Below, piece after piece: positions 33,457-45,325 of a DNA stretch of 64,000 nt; within the stretch, counting starts at the first letter, position 1; the number at the start of each line of letters is the position of its first letter. Source of the stretch: an uncultured Ruminiclostridium sp. (GTDB lineage: Bacteria > Bacillota > Clostridia > Oscillospirales > Ruminococcaceae); contig CANRGJ010000001.1 of NCBI GenBank assembly GCA_947630175.1, positions 248,001-312,000 of the forward strand, in the 5' to 3' direction. The position numbers were made by a program, and so were the translations under genes. The notes under the pieces are model-generated. The model was not told the DNA's origin. It saw nothing but the letters and a program-made list of their open reading frames with translations, and searched no databases.

Positions 33457-33488
33457 AAAAAGGACGTGTTTTTACGTCCTTTTTTTGT
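33457..33488. terminator. bidirectional terminator at the right end of prophage B
   Basis: AAAAGGACGT and ACGTCCTTTTT form a stem with A/T flanks, same as 26048-26078. It separates the toxin unit from leftward transcription of the cotH-like gene. Confidence 0.7.
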
Positions 33489-33536
33489 ATACCTATGTTT
33501 TATGCATAAAGAATTTAAGCAAAATTTTAATAGCTT

Positions 33537-33558
33537 AAATTTTTATTTTACGCAATTC
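33537..33558. repeat. right attachment core (attR)
   Basis: The third identical copy of the 22-base core, with phage-type left arm (AGCTTAAAT). To its right TATGTGTTTCTTCCCTTACA also matches the DNA right of attL. Those bases include the stop codon of the neighbouring cotH-like gene at 33576-33578. Confidence 0.85.
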
Positions 33559-33575
33559 AATATGTGTTTCTTCCC

Positions 33576-35927
33576 TTACATCACATACTTTGAAATTTTA
33601 TAAACACCGTTATCCTGGCGTTCCAGGCATTCATCTTCATTCATATCCACAACGCCTGCTTTGGAAATTATATTTCCGTCAGGGTCGGTCAAATATAATG
33701 TTTCACCCGTCTTTAAATTAAAGTTTGTTATAAGCTTATGCAAAGCCGATGAATCACTGTTGTTTTTACATACTATTACAAGCTCACTTTCAGCAGGAAT
33801 TGTAATATCAGGTATTTTCCATCTGTCAAGCATATTGATATTATCAGACAAATAATAATTTTTCAAAACTATGTCTGAAGAGTTGGGGTTATAAATCGTA
33901 ATGCTGTCGCTTGTGCCTGATGTATAAAGACATTTGATATATACCTGTTCATTCGTTACATCAGCTTTTTCATAAATGGCTCTTACAGTTATTTTTTCCT
34001 CAGATGCCATATCGTATGATAATTCCGTTTTGGCTTCTTCTACGATATTTCCGTTTATTTCCCAATGAGAAAATTCATACCCTGTGTAAGGAACAGCTTT
34101 TATCGGAACAGAGCAATTGCTGTAATAGCTTATCGTGCTCGTTTCGCCGTGTTCAGCAGAAACGGTATTTAAATATGTAGTTCCTCCTTGAGAACCGTTC
34201 ACCGTGACCTTATACATTCCGCTGTCAAAGCCGAAAACATCAGTCATATCTGTAAGCATAACATAGGGACGATTTTGGAAAAAGTCCCTTATTTGCTGTC
34301 TGCTGTCTGCGAAGGTCCACTCATTTGCCCATTCAGAGGTATATCCGTTTCTGAGCGCGTACATACACTCCACGTCACATTCCTGTATTTTGTCTTCTAT
34401 AACGGCAATGGCCTTGTTAAAGCTAAATTCACCATACATCAGATCGCAGACTGTGTTGGCAAATTTTATTTTCATATCATCTCTTTCAAGCACCGCTTTA
34501 AGCAATTCCGATGCACCCTGCATATGTCTGCCGTTGAGAACGTACGACAATGTTGGCTCACGGGAGCCGTTCCCGTAAAGTCCCATTCCGTATTCAGCGT
34601 CAAAAATCATAAATCTCCACTTTCCGTCAAGGAATTTGCTGTTCACTTCTTCCCCTTCAGACGGATAATAACGCCAGGCTTTGAAATTATTTCCAGGCCA
34701 GTCTTCATTATTTATATATATCTCAATGGCATAATAAAGCATAAAATTATCTATGTCTACAAGGCTGCAAAATTCGTCAAACTTTTTGTCATCGGTAAGT
34801 CCGTTTTTTGCAAGCTCATAAACATAATAATAGTCATTTACGCTCTGCTCATCATCGCCTTCAATTTCGCTCTCTTTTCCGTCCACTATTCTGAAATTCT
34901 CTTTATTTCCTCCGTATGTAGTTTCAAGATAATCATTGCAGTATGCTTCGTGCAGCCAAGAAAATCCGTAATATTCCCCATTAAGGAACACAGCCGCAGG
35001 AACAGTTTCCTGTATATCGGGAAATCCCGCATTATCCGCCAGCTGCATAGCAATTTCATCTCTTACGCTTGCAAATTCCCTGTCATTGGCATTATCACGC
35101 AGAGTTATTCTGTCAAATCTGGTCAAAAGATTTCCGTATGCGTCTGTTGCGCCTTCAAAAAATGCATACTTAAATTTACCGTTGCCTTCGCTATACTCGT
35201 TTCTGGCGATTAACCGCCAGGATTTCTGCGCATTTGCTCTGGAATATCCTCCTACAACTCGTCCTCCTGCGGCTTGATCAATAAGCTGGTTTCCTTTGTT
35301 GTCATATACCTCAACGTACATATCACGTTCGCTTTCACGGCCACTCATATACCAGTTGGCAGGAGCATTGAAAGGTATTTCTCCACCCTGATATTCATTT
35401 TCAAGCCATTGGTCACGGATATACCCTTCCACACATATGCCATAATAATAATCGTATAAATTATACGGATCTGAGGAAAGTACAAAAACATAAGTTCCGT
35501 CGTCAAATCTTTCAAAAACATTGTTGCCTGTTACATAGCTTTTTGTCTGAATTTGTGAGCTTTCGCCGTTTTTGACGGCAATAGCTTTTATTGTCGTTGC
35601 ATTAACGGTATTGCCTGATTTTATATGCACGGGTTTTGAATACTTTATGGATTCAGAACTCGGATTTGCTCCGTCCAGAGTATAATAAATTTCAGCTTCT
35701 TCATCATGGCAGGAAATTTCCACATCTATTGCTTCATCATAAAATGTTTCATTATATGAAAACGACAATTGCAGAGGATCTGACTGTTCAACATCAGCTG
35801 TCTGTTCTTCCTTTTCTTGTGTCAGTACAGACGGCTGTTCCTCCTGAAAATCAGGAAAATATATAAGCCCTATTGCCGCCGCAGCGCCAAATAAAATAAT
35901 TACAGTAAAAATTATTATTTTTTTCAT
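33576..35927 (-). CDS. CotH-kinase family protein with lamin-tail domain
   Basis: A 783-residue exported protein. Signal/anchor (residues 3-22), a chitobiase-like beta domain (AEIYYTLDGANPSSESIKY), a large CotH kinase region (about 150-510; RVVGGYSRANAQKSWRL, FDRITLRDNAND, WRFMIFDAEYGMGLYG), an InlB/Listeria-Bacteroides-type repeat (GYEFSHWEINGN) and a C-terminal lamin-tail domain. CotH kinases phosphorylate spore coat or secreted proteins; in gut Ruminococci such proteins are also cell-surface components. The stop codon lies in the attachment-flank repeat, so phage insertion is right behind this gene. Confidence 0.85.
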   Translation of the reverse strand: MKKIIIFTVIILFGAAAAIGLIYFPDFQEEQPSVLTQEKEEQTADVEQSDPLQLSFSYNETFYDEAIDVEISCHDEEAEIYYTLDGANPSSESIKYSKPVHIKSGNTVNATTIKAIAVKNGESSQIQTKSYVTGNNVFERFDDGTYVFVLSSDPYNLYDYYYGICVEGYIRDQWLENEYQGGEIPFNAPANWYMSGRESERDMYVEVYDNKGNQLIDQAAGGRVVGGYSRANAQKSWRLIARNEYSEGNGKFKYAFFEGATDAYGNLLTRFDRITLRDNANDREFASVRDEIAMQLADNAGFPDIQETVPAAVFLNGEYYGFSWLHEAYCNDYLETTYGGNKENFRIVDGKESEIEGDDEQSVNDYYYVYELAKNGLTDDKKFDEFCSLVDIDNFMLYYAIEIYINNEDWPGNNFKAWRYYPSEGEEVNSKFLDGKWRFMIFDAEYGMGLYGNGSREPTLSYVLNGRHMQGASELLKAVLERDDMKIKFANTVCDLMYGEFSFNKAIAVIEDKIQECDVECMYALRNGYTSEWANEWTFADSRQQIRDFFQNRPYVMLTDMTDVFGFDSGMYKVTVNGSQGGTTYLNTVSAEHGETSTISYYSNCSVPIKAVPYTGYEFSHWEINGNIVEEAKTELSYDMASEEKITVRAIYEKADVTNEQVYIKCLYTSGTSDSITIYNPNSSDIVLKNYYLSDNINMLDRWKIPDITIPAESELVIVCKNNSDSSALHKLITNFNLKTGETLYLTDPDGNIISKAGVVDMNEDECLERQDNGVYKISKYVM

Positions 35928-35963
35928 TGTGTTTACCTTTAAAAATCATTCCAAAAGCTGACT

Positions 35964-38631
<2,668 letters not shown>

Positions 38632-38642
38632 TTATATCACCG

Positions 38643-38677
38643 CCCTGACTGTCATTATATGTTTATGACAGTCAGGG
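38643..38677. terminator. hairpin between the M18 aminopeptidase gene and yunB
   Basis: CCCTGACTGTCA (38643-38654) pairs perfectly with TGACAGTCAGGG (38666-38677). It lacks a long T-run on the minus strand and ends at the yunB ribosome binding site, so it could be a terminator or a translational control element. Confidence 0.5.
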
Positions 38678-38705
38678 TGTGAATAGACAAGTCGTAAATT
38701 GTTAA

Positions 38706-40112
38706 TTACTTTATAAATGCGCCGAATGCTTTATACGTCATATAAACGTCAGCCTTGGAGGTAACTTCAAATGGGGCGTGCATTGAAAGCACAGGAACGC
38801 CCAGATCTATGGTGTCAACATTCAGATTTGCTATATACTTAGCAACTGTTCCGCCGCCGCCTAAATCTACCTTTCCAAGCTCGCCTGTCTGCCAGACAAC
38901 ATCATTCTCATCAAATATGTGTCTTACATATCCCACAAATTCAGCAGAGGCGTCATTTGTGCCACTCTTGCCGCCTGCGCCAGTAAATTTGGTGAGAACA
39001 GTTCCCTTTCCCACATAAGCGCTGTTTTTCCTCTCAAGAACATCGGCGAACGTAGGGTCAAATCCTGCGTTTACATCGGCGGAAAGGCATTTTGATGCAG
39101 ACAAAACGTCTCTTCCGTTTTTGCCATAGCTTTCAGCAAGGTCATAAATAAAATATTCAAGATATGACGACTGCAAGCCAGTGTTGCCGTCGCTGCCCGT
39201 TTCTTCCTTATCTGTCAGGACAGTAACAACGGTTTTAGAAGGAATGCCCTTAACATCAACAGTTGCCATCATCGCAGTGTATGCGCACACTCTGTCGTCC
39301 TGACCATATGCGCCGATAAGACTTCTGTCAAATCCGATATCCTTTGACTTGAAAGCAGGAACAGCTTCCAACTCAGCAGAAATAAAGTCCTCTTCGGTTA
39401 TTCCGTACTTTTCAAAAAGGATATTCATAATATTCAGCTTTACTAACTCACTTGCCTCATCATCTTTAAACGGACGTGAACCGATAAGAATATTAAGCTC
39501 CTCGCCTGTTATTATTCTAGCGGCAGGACGTTTCATCTGCTCCTGTGCAAGGTGAGGAAGAAGATCCGTTACCACAAAAACAGGGTCCTTATCATCTTCA
39601 CCGATATTTACTTCCACCGTTTCACCGTTGGACTTTACGATAACGCCGTGAAGTGAAAGTGGGATAGTTGTCCACTGATATTTTTTGATACCGCCGTAAT
39701 AATGGGTCTTAAAGTAAGCCATTTCAGTATCTTCATAAACGGGGTTTTGCTTAAGGTCAAGTCTTGGCGAGTCAATATGTGCGGCAAGTATATTTACACC
39801 GTTTTCTATGCCCTCCTTGCCGATAACAGAAAGTATTATCGCTTTGCCCCTGTTGGAATAGTATATCTTATCCCCTGCTTTATATTTCTTTCCCTTTTGA
39901 TACTCGGAAAATCCGTTTTTCTTCAGAATGGATACGGCAGCCTTGACCGCTTCCCTTTCCGTCTTTGCCTCATCCAGGAACTTTTTGTAGTTTTCCGCAA
40001 ATTTATCCGCTGTTTTTATCTCCGCATCGCTCATTGTAAGACCTGCGTTCTTTTTCTTCATAAACAGCTTTTTTTGAAGTTCCGTTGCTTTGTTTTCCTT
40101 TTTTGTTGCCAT
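38706..40112 (-). CDS. M18-family aminopeptidase
   Basis: A 468-residue cytoplasmic zinc aminopeptidase of family M18 (aspartyl aminopeptidase-like). It shows the metal-binding AAHIDSPRLDLK and TDKEETGSDGNTGLQ segments, and a C-terminal VPVLSMHAPFEVTSKAD block with the final histidine. It removes N-terminal residues from peptides. Two bases from the lytic transglycosylase gene. Confidence 0.92.
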   Translation of the reverse strand: MATKKENKATELQKKLFMKKKNAGLTMSDAEIKTADKFAENYKKFLDEAKTEREAVKAAVSILKKNGFSEYQKGKKYKAGDKIYYSNRGKAIILSVIGKEGIENGVNILAAHIDSPRLDLKQNPVYEDTEMAYFKTHYYGGIKKYQWTTIPLSLHGVIVKSNGETVEVNIGEDDKDPVFVVTDLLPHLAQEQMKRPAARIITGEELNILIGSRPFKDDEASELVKLNIMNILFEKYGITEEDFISAELEAVPAFKSKDIGFDRSLIGAYGQDDRVCAYTAMMATVDVKGIPSKTVVTVLTDKEETGSDGNTGLQSSYLEYFIYDLAESYGKNGRDVLSASKCLSADVNAGFDPTFADVLERKNSAYVGKGTVLTKFTGAGGKSGTNDASAEFVGYVRHIFDENDVVWQTGELGKVDLGGGGTVAKYIANLNVDTIDLGVPVLSMHAPFEVTSKADVYMTYKAFGAFIK

Positions 40113-40113
40113 T

Positions 40114-40713
40114 TTAGTTTTCCTCCATATATAATTGATTATAAATATTTAGCGTATTTTTTATCTTTTTCAGATAATGCTCTGTGTCGGAAATAGGAAT
40201 TACATCAAGATTTCTCCCGTCTGAGCTGTAATATGAATCCTCAAGCCAGCTGTCCACCTTTCCGATTCCTGCGTGATATGCGCATACGGCAGGCTCAAGC
40301 AGTTCAAAATGCTTTATCAGATATCCCACAAGATAACACCCGTACCGAATATTTTGTTCAGGCTCAAACATTGAATCATAATTCAGCTCGTCGCCGTCAT
40401 CAAGACGGAATTTTATCCATTCAAACGTATCCTCCATTATCTGCATCAAGCCTCTTGCTCCCACATTGGATACTGCGTTCGGATCAAAATTGCTTTCTGT
40501 TTTTATTATAGCATAAATTAAAAATTTATCAACACCGTTTTCGGAAGAATACTTTTCAACATACTCTTCATATTTTATAGGATTAGTATTAAGCAAATAC
40601 TGATGTTTTAAAAATTTATATGCAATATTTCCTGTTACAGCGAGAATAAGTGCAATCAGAAGTATAACTGCAATTGTAAATAATGTATTTTTGCGGCGGG
40701 CAGTTTTATTCAT
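40114..40713 (-). CDS. membrane-anchored lytic transglycosylase (SLT domain)
   Basis: A 199-residue protein with one N-terminal membrane segment (residues 13-32) and an SLT domain: catalytic Glu73 in KTESNFDPNAVS, then GARGLMQIM, NIRYGCYLVG and AYHAGIGKVDSWL. It cleaves peptidoglycan outside the membrane. It follows coaE by three bases. Confidence 0.92.
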   Translation of the reverse strand: MNKTARRKNTLFTIAVILLIALILAVTGNIAYKFLKHQYLLNTNPIKYEEYVEKYSSENGVDKFLIYAIIKTESNFDPNAVSNVGARGLMQIMEDTFEWIKFRLDDGDELNYDSMFEPEQNIRYGCYLVGYLIKHFELLEPAVCAYHAGIGKVDSWLEDSYYSSDGRNLDVIPISDTEHYLKKIKNTLNIYNQLYMEEN

Positions 40714-40716
40714 CTG

Positions 40717-41325
40717 TCACTCCTTATTGTCGGAAATAATATGAATTATTTTTTTTACTGAATCGACAAGTTGCTGATGAGAACCGTTATTTTTTATAAC
40801 GTGATCGGAACGTGAAATAAAAAATTCAGCGGAATATTGTGAATCAAGCCTTTTTTCTGCGTCTTCCGAATTTATGTTATCTCTTTTAACTATACGGTCT
40901 ACAAGTATATCTTTATCAGCTACAACACTGATAATACAACTGCACAAACTGTCTATTTCGCTTTCAAAAAGCGTAGGCGCATCAATAAGTACATCTGTTT
41001 CAGAAGAAATTATTTCACAAATCACAATATATGATACATAGGGATACATAATGCTGTTAAGCAGTTTTCTTTTTTTGCTGTCGGAAAAAATTAACTTTCC
41101 CATAGCGGCACGATTCAGACAATGTTCATAATCTAAAATATCCTGTCCGAAATATTCCGCTATTTCATCAAGACATTTTTTACCTTTTTTTACTATTTCT
41201 CTGCAAACAGCGTCGCAGTCTATTATTTTAAAGCCGCTTTGCTCAAATATTTTGCAGGCGGTGGACTTGCCCGCCCCGGACATACCTGTCAGCCCAATCA
41301 CTTTTATATTTTCATTAAATTTCAT
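40717..41325 (-). CDS. coaE: dephospho-CoA kinase
   Basis: A 202-residue kinase for the last step of coenzyme A synthesis. P-loop GLTGMSGAGKST at residues 12-23, IIDCDAVCREIV and IDAPTLFESEID are family signatures. Its start overlaps the tsaC-like stop by four bases. Confidence 0.95.
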   Translation of the reverse strand: MKFNENIKVIGLTGMSGAGKSTACKIFEQSGFKIIDCDAVCREIVKKGKKCLDEIAEYFGQDILDYEHCLNRAAMGKLIFSDSKKRKLLNSIMYPYVSYIVICEIISSETDVLIDAPTLFESEIDSLCSCIISVVADKDILVDRIVKRDNINSEDAEKRLDSQYSAEFFISRSDHVIKNNGSHQQLVDSVKKIIHIISDNKE

Positions 41326-42326
41326 AATTTGATTATTTTAAACGCCGCTGCTCTTATCAGCCGATTGTACACAGCAAGTCCTATTCCCTCTTTTGAAGGG
41401 GCTTTGACGTATATTTTATCCGCTACGAGATCGTCTGCTTTTCTAAGACTTGAAAAAAGCTGTGACGCTTCTGCGTCTGCCGTTTCTCCGTATGGAAGGA
41501 TATTAGCTCTGATACCGTCGGATTTTTCAGCTAAAACATATGTATTCTTGTCAGAATTCTTATTTACAAAATCAATAAATTTATCGTCGTCATCACATTC
41601 TACAAGGAAAACCTCCGCTTTGGGAGAATAATGCTTATATTTCATTCCCGGCGACAACGCTTTATAATTTCCGTCAAGCCCGTCTGTAACCGCTTTATCC
41701 ACTGAAACGTTGCAAAATTCTCTCAGCATTTCAACAGTCACCGCACCAGGCCGAAGAATTTTTACACCATTGTCTGTAAATGTAATAACAGTGCTTTCCA
41801 GTCCGCATTTACACTGTCCGCCGTCAATAATTAGCGGTATCTTGCTGTTCATATCTCTATAAACATGTTCGGCACAAGTAGGACTTGGAAGTCCCGATAA
41901 ATTTGCCGAAGGAGCAGCAAGAGGAAAACCGCATTTTTTTATAAGCTCCAACGTCCATTTGTTATTAGGCATTCTGAAAGCCGCAGTTTCAAGTCCTCCG
42001 CTGGTCTCATACGGAATTATACTTTTCTTTTTCAATATCATAGTTAGAGAACCCGCCCAGAATCTGTTCGCCAGTCTTAAAGCAAGCTCAGGCACATCTT
42101 CAGCGTATTCATATAAGGAATTTACGCCCGCAATATGAAGTATAAGAGGGTTGTCGGCGGGCCGACCTTTAGCTTCAAATATTTTTTTCACGGAATATAC
42201 GGAAAGCCCGTTTCCTGCAAGCCCGTAAACAGTTTCAGTCGGGATTGCAACAATTTCTCCCTTTTTCAAATACCATGCGGCTTTTTCCAGACTGTCGTCC
42301 GTTGCATTTAATATTTCGGTTTTCAT
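41322..42326 (-). CDS. tsaC: L-threonylcarbamoyladenylate synthase, Sua5 type
   Basis: A 334-residue Sua5-type enzyme forming threonylcarbamoyl-AMP for the t6A37 tRNA modification. The YrdC domain has IPTETVYGLAGNG, KGRPADNPLILHI and PSANLSGLPSPT. A C-terminal Sua5 domain begins after SPGMKYKHYSPKAEV. Four bases downstream of prfA, overlapping coaE. Confidence 0.95.
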   Translation of the reverse strand: MKTEILNATDDSLEKAAWYLKKGEIVAIPTETVYGLAGNGLSVYSVKKIFEAKGRPADNPLILHIAGVNSLYEYAEDVPELALRLANRFWAGSLTMILKKKSIIPYETSGGLETAAFRMPNNKWTLELIKKCGFPLAAPSANLSGLPSPTCAEHVYRDMNSKIPLIIDGGQCKCGLESTVITFTDNGVKILRPGAVTVEMLREFCNVSVDKAVTDGLDGNYKALSPGMKYKHYSPKAEVFLVECDDDDKFIDFVNKNSDKNTYVLAEKSDGIRANILPYGETADAEASQLFSSLRKADDLVADKIYVKAPSKEGIGLAVYNRLIRAAAFKIIKL

Positions 42327-42330
42327 TTTA

Positions 42331-43410
42331 TCAATCAGTGTTCTCCGTGTTTACCAGACGAGCAGTCTGGTCGGCTATTGCCAGAGCCTGAAATATCTCG
42401 TCACAGTCCCCATTCATAAATGCGTCCAGCTTATAAAGCGTCAGACCGATTCTGTGGTCGGTAACACGGCTCTGAGGAAAATTATATGTTCTTATTCTTT
42501 CAGAACGGTCGCCTGTTCCGACCTGTATCTTGCGCTCGGCGGCTATTTTGCCCGTCTGCTCGTTCAGCTTTGCCTCATACAGCTTGCTGTACAGCATTTT
42601 CATTGCCTTTTCCTTGTTTTTTATCTGACTGCGTTCTTCCTGACACTCAACAACAGTCCCTGAAGGATGATGGATAATGCGTATAGCTGACTCTGTCTTA
42701 TTTATGTGCTGACCTCCTGCTCCGCTGGAACGAAAAGTCTGTACCTCAATATCAGCAGGATTTATCTCAACGTCTACTTCTTCCATTTCAGGAAGGACGG
42801 CTACCGTTATGGTAGAGGTGTGTATTCTTCCCTGTGCCTCAGTCTCGGGAACACGCTGTACACGATGAACTCCGCTTTCATATTTCATCTTTGCGTACGC
42901 GCCTTCGCCTTCTATTAAAAAGCTGATTTCCTTATATCCACCAAGCTCAGTCGGGTTTGCGCTGATGATTTCCGTTTTCCAATTTTGTGACTGAGCATAC
43001 AACGAATACATTCTGAATAATGAATTCGCAAACAATGCCGCCTCGTCACCGCCTGCTCCGCCTCTTATCTCAACGATAACGTTCCTGTCATCATCAGGGT
43101 CTTTGGGAAGGAGGAGTATTTTCAGTTCTTCCTCACATTTTTCTTTTTCAGCGCGGCTTTCATCATGCTGCAGCTGAGCCATTTCCTTAAATTCTTTATC
43201 TAACCCGTTTTCATTCAGTATCTGACAGGCCTCGTCAAATTCTTCACAGGCTTTTTTATACTCTCTGTATTTTTCTACTATGGGTAAAATCTGCTTGTAT
43301 TCCTTCATCAAAGCCTTATATTTTGCCTGGTCGTTTATTACTTCAATATCTGTAAGACTTTCGTTTATTTCTTCAAGCCTTTTTTCAGCATTTTTCAGCT
43401 TTTCGAGCAT
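42331..43410 (-). CDS. prfA: peptide chain release factor 1
   Basis: A 359-residue RF1 recognising UAA and UAG. The GGQ loop is in SSGAGGQHINKTESA and the codon-recognition region precedes it. The ATG at 43410 is preceded by AAAGGAG; an in-frame GTG five codons earlier overlaps that site. The prmC methyltransferase is not next to it. Confidence 0.96.
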   Translation of the reverse strand: MLEKLKNAEKRLEEINESLTDIEVINDQAKYKALMKEYKQILPIVEKYREYKKACEEFDEACQILNENGLDKEFKEMAQLQHDESRAEKEKCEEELKILLLPKDPDDDRNVIVEIRGGAGGDEAALFANSLFRMYSLYAQSQNWKTEIISANPTELGGYKEISFLIEGEGAYAKMKYESGVHRVQRVPETEAQGRIHTSTITVAVLPEMEEVDVEINPADIEVQTFRSSGAGGQHINKTESAIRIIHHPSGTVVECQEERSQIKNKEKAMKMLYSKLYEAKLNEQTGKIAAERKIQVGTGDRSERIRTYNFPQSRVTDHRIGLTLYKLDAFMNGDCDEIFQALAIADQTARLVNTENTD

Positions 43411-43432
43411 AACTGCTCCTTTCACATTTATG

Positions 43433-43612
43433 TTATTCTGTCAGTATTTTTTTGATTTTTTTCTCGCACTTGTTTCTCGGGACCATAAAATCATGACCGC
43501 ACTTTTCGCATTTCAGCCTGAAATCTGCTCCCACACGCATTACAAGCATACGATTCCCGCCGCATGGATGAGGCTTTTTCATTTCAAGAATATCACCTAT
43601 TTTTATATCCAT
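43433..43612 (-). CDS. DUF951 family protein
   Basis: A 59-residue protein with the DUF951 signature: DIKIGDILEMKKPHPCGGN, then RVGADFRLKCEKCGH and a basic tail. Three conserved cysteines suggest metal binding. It starts 22 bases before prfA in the same direction and is common beside translation genes in Firmicutes. Function unknown. Confidence 0.8.
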   Translation of the reverse strand: MDIKIGDILEMKKPHPCGGNRMLVMRVGADFRLKCEKCGHDFMVPRNKCEKKIKKILTE

Positions 43613-43774
43613 ATTTTCACCTATGCTTATTACAATATTTAAATAATTATATCACACAATCAGCTAAAATGCAATAAGTCTGTGTTTTATTTATTATATC
43701 TTTTAATATCTATTGAAAAAAAATCAAATATATGGTATAATTTTTTATCAGTATTATTTAACAGGAGCATAAAA

Positions 43775-44842
43775 ATGGCTAAAATCAAAGTTGCCGTTTT
43801 ATTTGGCGGGCAATCCAAGGATTATTCGGTTTCACTTCAATCGGCTTATTCTGTTATTACAACGCTGTCTGACGGAAACTATGAAGTTATTCCCATCGGT
43901 ATAACAAAAGCAGGAAGATGGCTTTACTATCCGGGAAAATACGATTCAATAATCGACGGTAGCTGGGAAAACGACTCTGACTGTTGTCCTGCGATTATAA
44001 GCCCTGACGCAGTTCACCACGGAGTGATAAAGCTTATCGACGGAGAAAGTCTTGCTTTGCAGCGCATAGACGTGATATTTTCAGTGATACATGGAAAATT
44101 CGGAGAATGCGGAAGAATACAAAGTCTGTGCAAATTGGCTGGGATACCTTTTTTGGGCAGCAACCCCGAATCTTCCAGCGCAATGCTGGATAAAGCAATG
44201 ACGCATCTTATACTCGATGAGGCAGGAATAAAAACAATAAAATATTTTTGTGTTGAACGCACGGATATGCCGAATATAGACACTATTATTGAAAAAAATT
44301 CTGATAAAATACATTATCCTTTATTTGTAAAAGCGGCAAGCTGCAGTTCTTCCATTGGCTTAAACGTCGCTTTTGACAGTTCAGAGCTTAAAGCAGCGCT
44401 TAAACTGGCATTTTCGCATCATCACAAGGCGTTGGTCGAGGACGCATTGTCGGGACGTAATATTTGCTGCTGCGTATACGAAAACGAAGGTCTTGTCACT
44501 GTAACGGGGATAGGCGAATTGGTGAAAATAGACAGCGCAATAGATGATTTAAGCAATTACATAGGCAAAACTTCGAGTTTTTCCTGCCCTGCGGATATAT
44601 CAGATGATATTGCAGATAAAATAAAGGAAACTGCAAAACGTGTATTCAGGGTAATGGACTGTCAGGGCTTTGCCATAATTGAATTTCTTCTGTCGGAAAA
44701 TAATTTTTACTGCACAAACGTCGCCTCGGTGCCCGGCTTCACCGAAGAAAGCATTATAAGCAGGCTGATGTCCGCCGACGGGATAAGCTATGCGGAAATG
44801 CTCAATATAATGCTAAATAACGCTTTGGAATCTAAAGTGTAA
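43775..44842 (+). CDS. divergent D-alanine--D-alanine ligase homologue
   Basis: A 355-residue ATP-grasp protein of the Ddl family: start KVAVLFGGQSKDYSVSLQSA, then HGKFGECGRIQSLCKLAGIPFLGS. The core is altered. The usual VKPA..GSS loop reads FVKAASCSSSIGL, and the metal-binding NEINT.PG segment reads TNVASVPG, replacing both the Glu and the Asn ligands; the preceding R-V-D is IIEF. It may be inactive, have another substrate, or act as a regulator. AGGAG lies before the ATG at 43775. DUF1934 follows by 16 bases, argS after that. Confidence 0.7.
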   Translation: MAKIKVAVLFGGQSKDYSVSLQSAYSVITTLSDGNYEVIPIGITKAGRWLYYPGKYDSIIDGSWENDSDCCPAIISPDAVHHGVIKLIDGESLALQRIDVIFSVIHGKFGECGRIQSLCKLAGIPFLGSNPESSSAMLDKAMTHLILDEAGIKTIKYFCVERTDMPNIDTIIEKNSDKIHYPLFVKAASCSSSIGLNVAFDSSELKAALKLAFSHHHKALVEDALSGRNICCCVYENEGLVTVTGIGELVKIDSAIDDLSNYIGKTSSFSCPADISDDIADKIKETAKRVFRVMDCQGFAIIEFLLSENNFYCTNVASVPGFTEESIISRLMSADGISYAEMLNIMLNNALESKV

Positions 44843-44858
44843 AACTGAAAGGCAAAAA

Positions 44859-45290
44859 ATGAAGAAAAAGGTTTGTATAAATATCAAAAGCATACAGCAT
44901 ACCGAGGAAGACAACGATACCACAGAGTTGTTCACATACGGTTTTCTCTCAAAAAGCAGGAATAAAGATGAATATGTTGTGACATATGAAGAGAGTGAGG
45001 CCACAGGCTTTGACGGAAGCTATGTAGTTCTTGATATAAAGGAAAACATAGTCAAAATGCAGCGGAAAGGTGCCGTTTCATCAAGCCTGATAATTGAAAA
45101 AGGCAAAAAACATCATTGCCATTATGGAACAGAATACGGAGAATTTATGATCGGAATAAATGCCGACGATATCAAAAATGATTTAGGCGACAACGGCGGA
45201 AATCTTTATTTGAAATATACAATAGATATAAATTCTGGATTTCTTTCAGAAAATGAAATGTTCATAAACATAAAAGAATGTGAAGCATAA
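44859..45290 (+). CDS. DUF1934 (YwiB-like) beta-barrel protein
   Basis: A 143-residue protein with the DUF1934 pattern (VCINIKSIQ, YVVTYEESEATGFDGSY, YGEFMIG, LKYTIDINSGF), predicted to be a calycin-like beta-barrel. YwiB lies next to argS in Bacillus too, and argS follows here by 35 bases. Molecular role unknown. Confidence 0.82.
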   Translation: MKKKVCINIKSIQHTEEDNDTTELFTYGFLSKSRNKDEYVVTYEESEATGFDGSYVVLDIKENIVKMQRKGAVSSSLIIEKGKKHHCHYGTEYGEFMIGINADDIKNDLGDNGGNLYLKYTIDINSGFLSENEMFINIKECEA

Positions 45291-45325
45291 TCATAAATTG
45301 AAAAAAGAAAGGATAATATAATATT

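Larger units (their letters stand above)
26150..33558 (-). mobile_element. inovirus-like prophage B
   Basis: This 7409-base unit lies between the cores at 26128-26149 and 33537-33558, in the same orientation as prophage A. Minus-strand order: ssDNA-binding candidate, two tiny membrane proteins, coat protein, Zot-like ATPase, pIII-like protein, pVI-like protein, Rep and Cys-rich protein. Repressor, DUF2726, origin block, an accessory 144-residue protein and a type I toxin-antitoxin locus follow on the right. The Zot gene precedes the pIII-like gene here, opposite to prophage A. Confidence 0.88.

Noticed and set aside
18847..33558. The three repeated cores as a CRISPR array
   Set aside because: The repeats are more than 7 kb apart and bound gene-containing units; no short spacers exist.
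34188..35213. 341-codon plus-strand open frame inside the cotH-like gene
   Set aside because: It is a shadow of a gene with clear domains on the other strand, and lacks a ribosome binding site and recognisable motifs.
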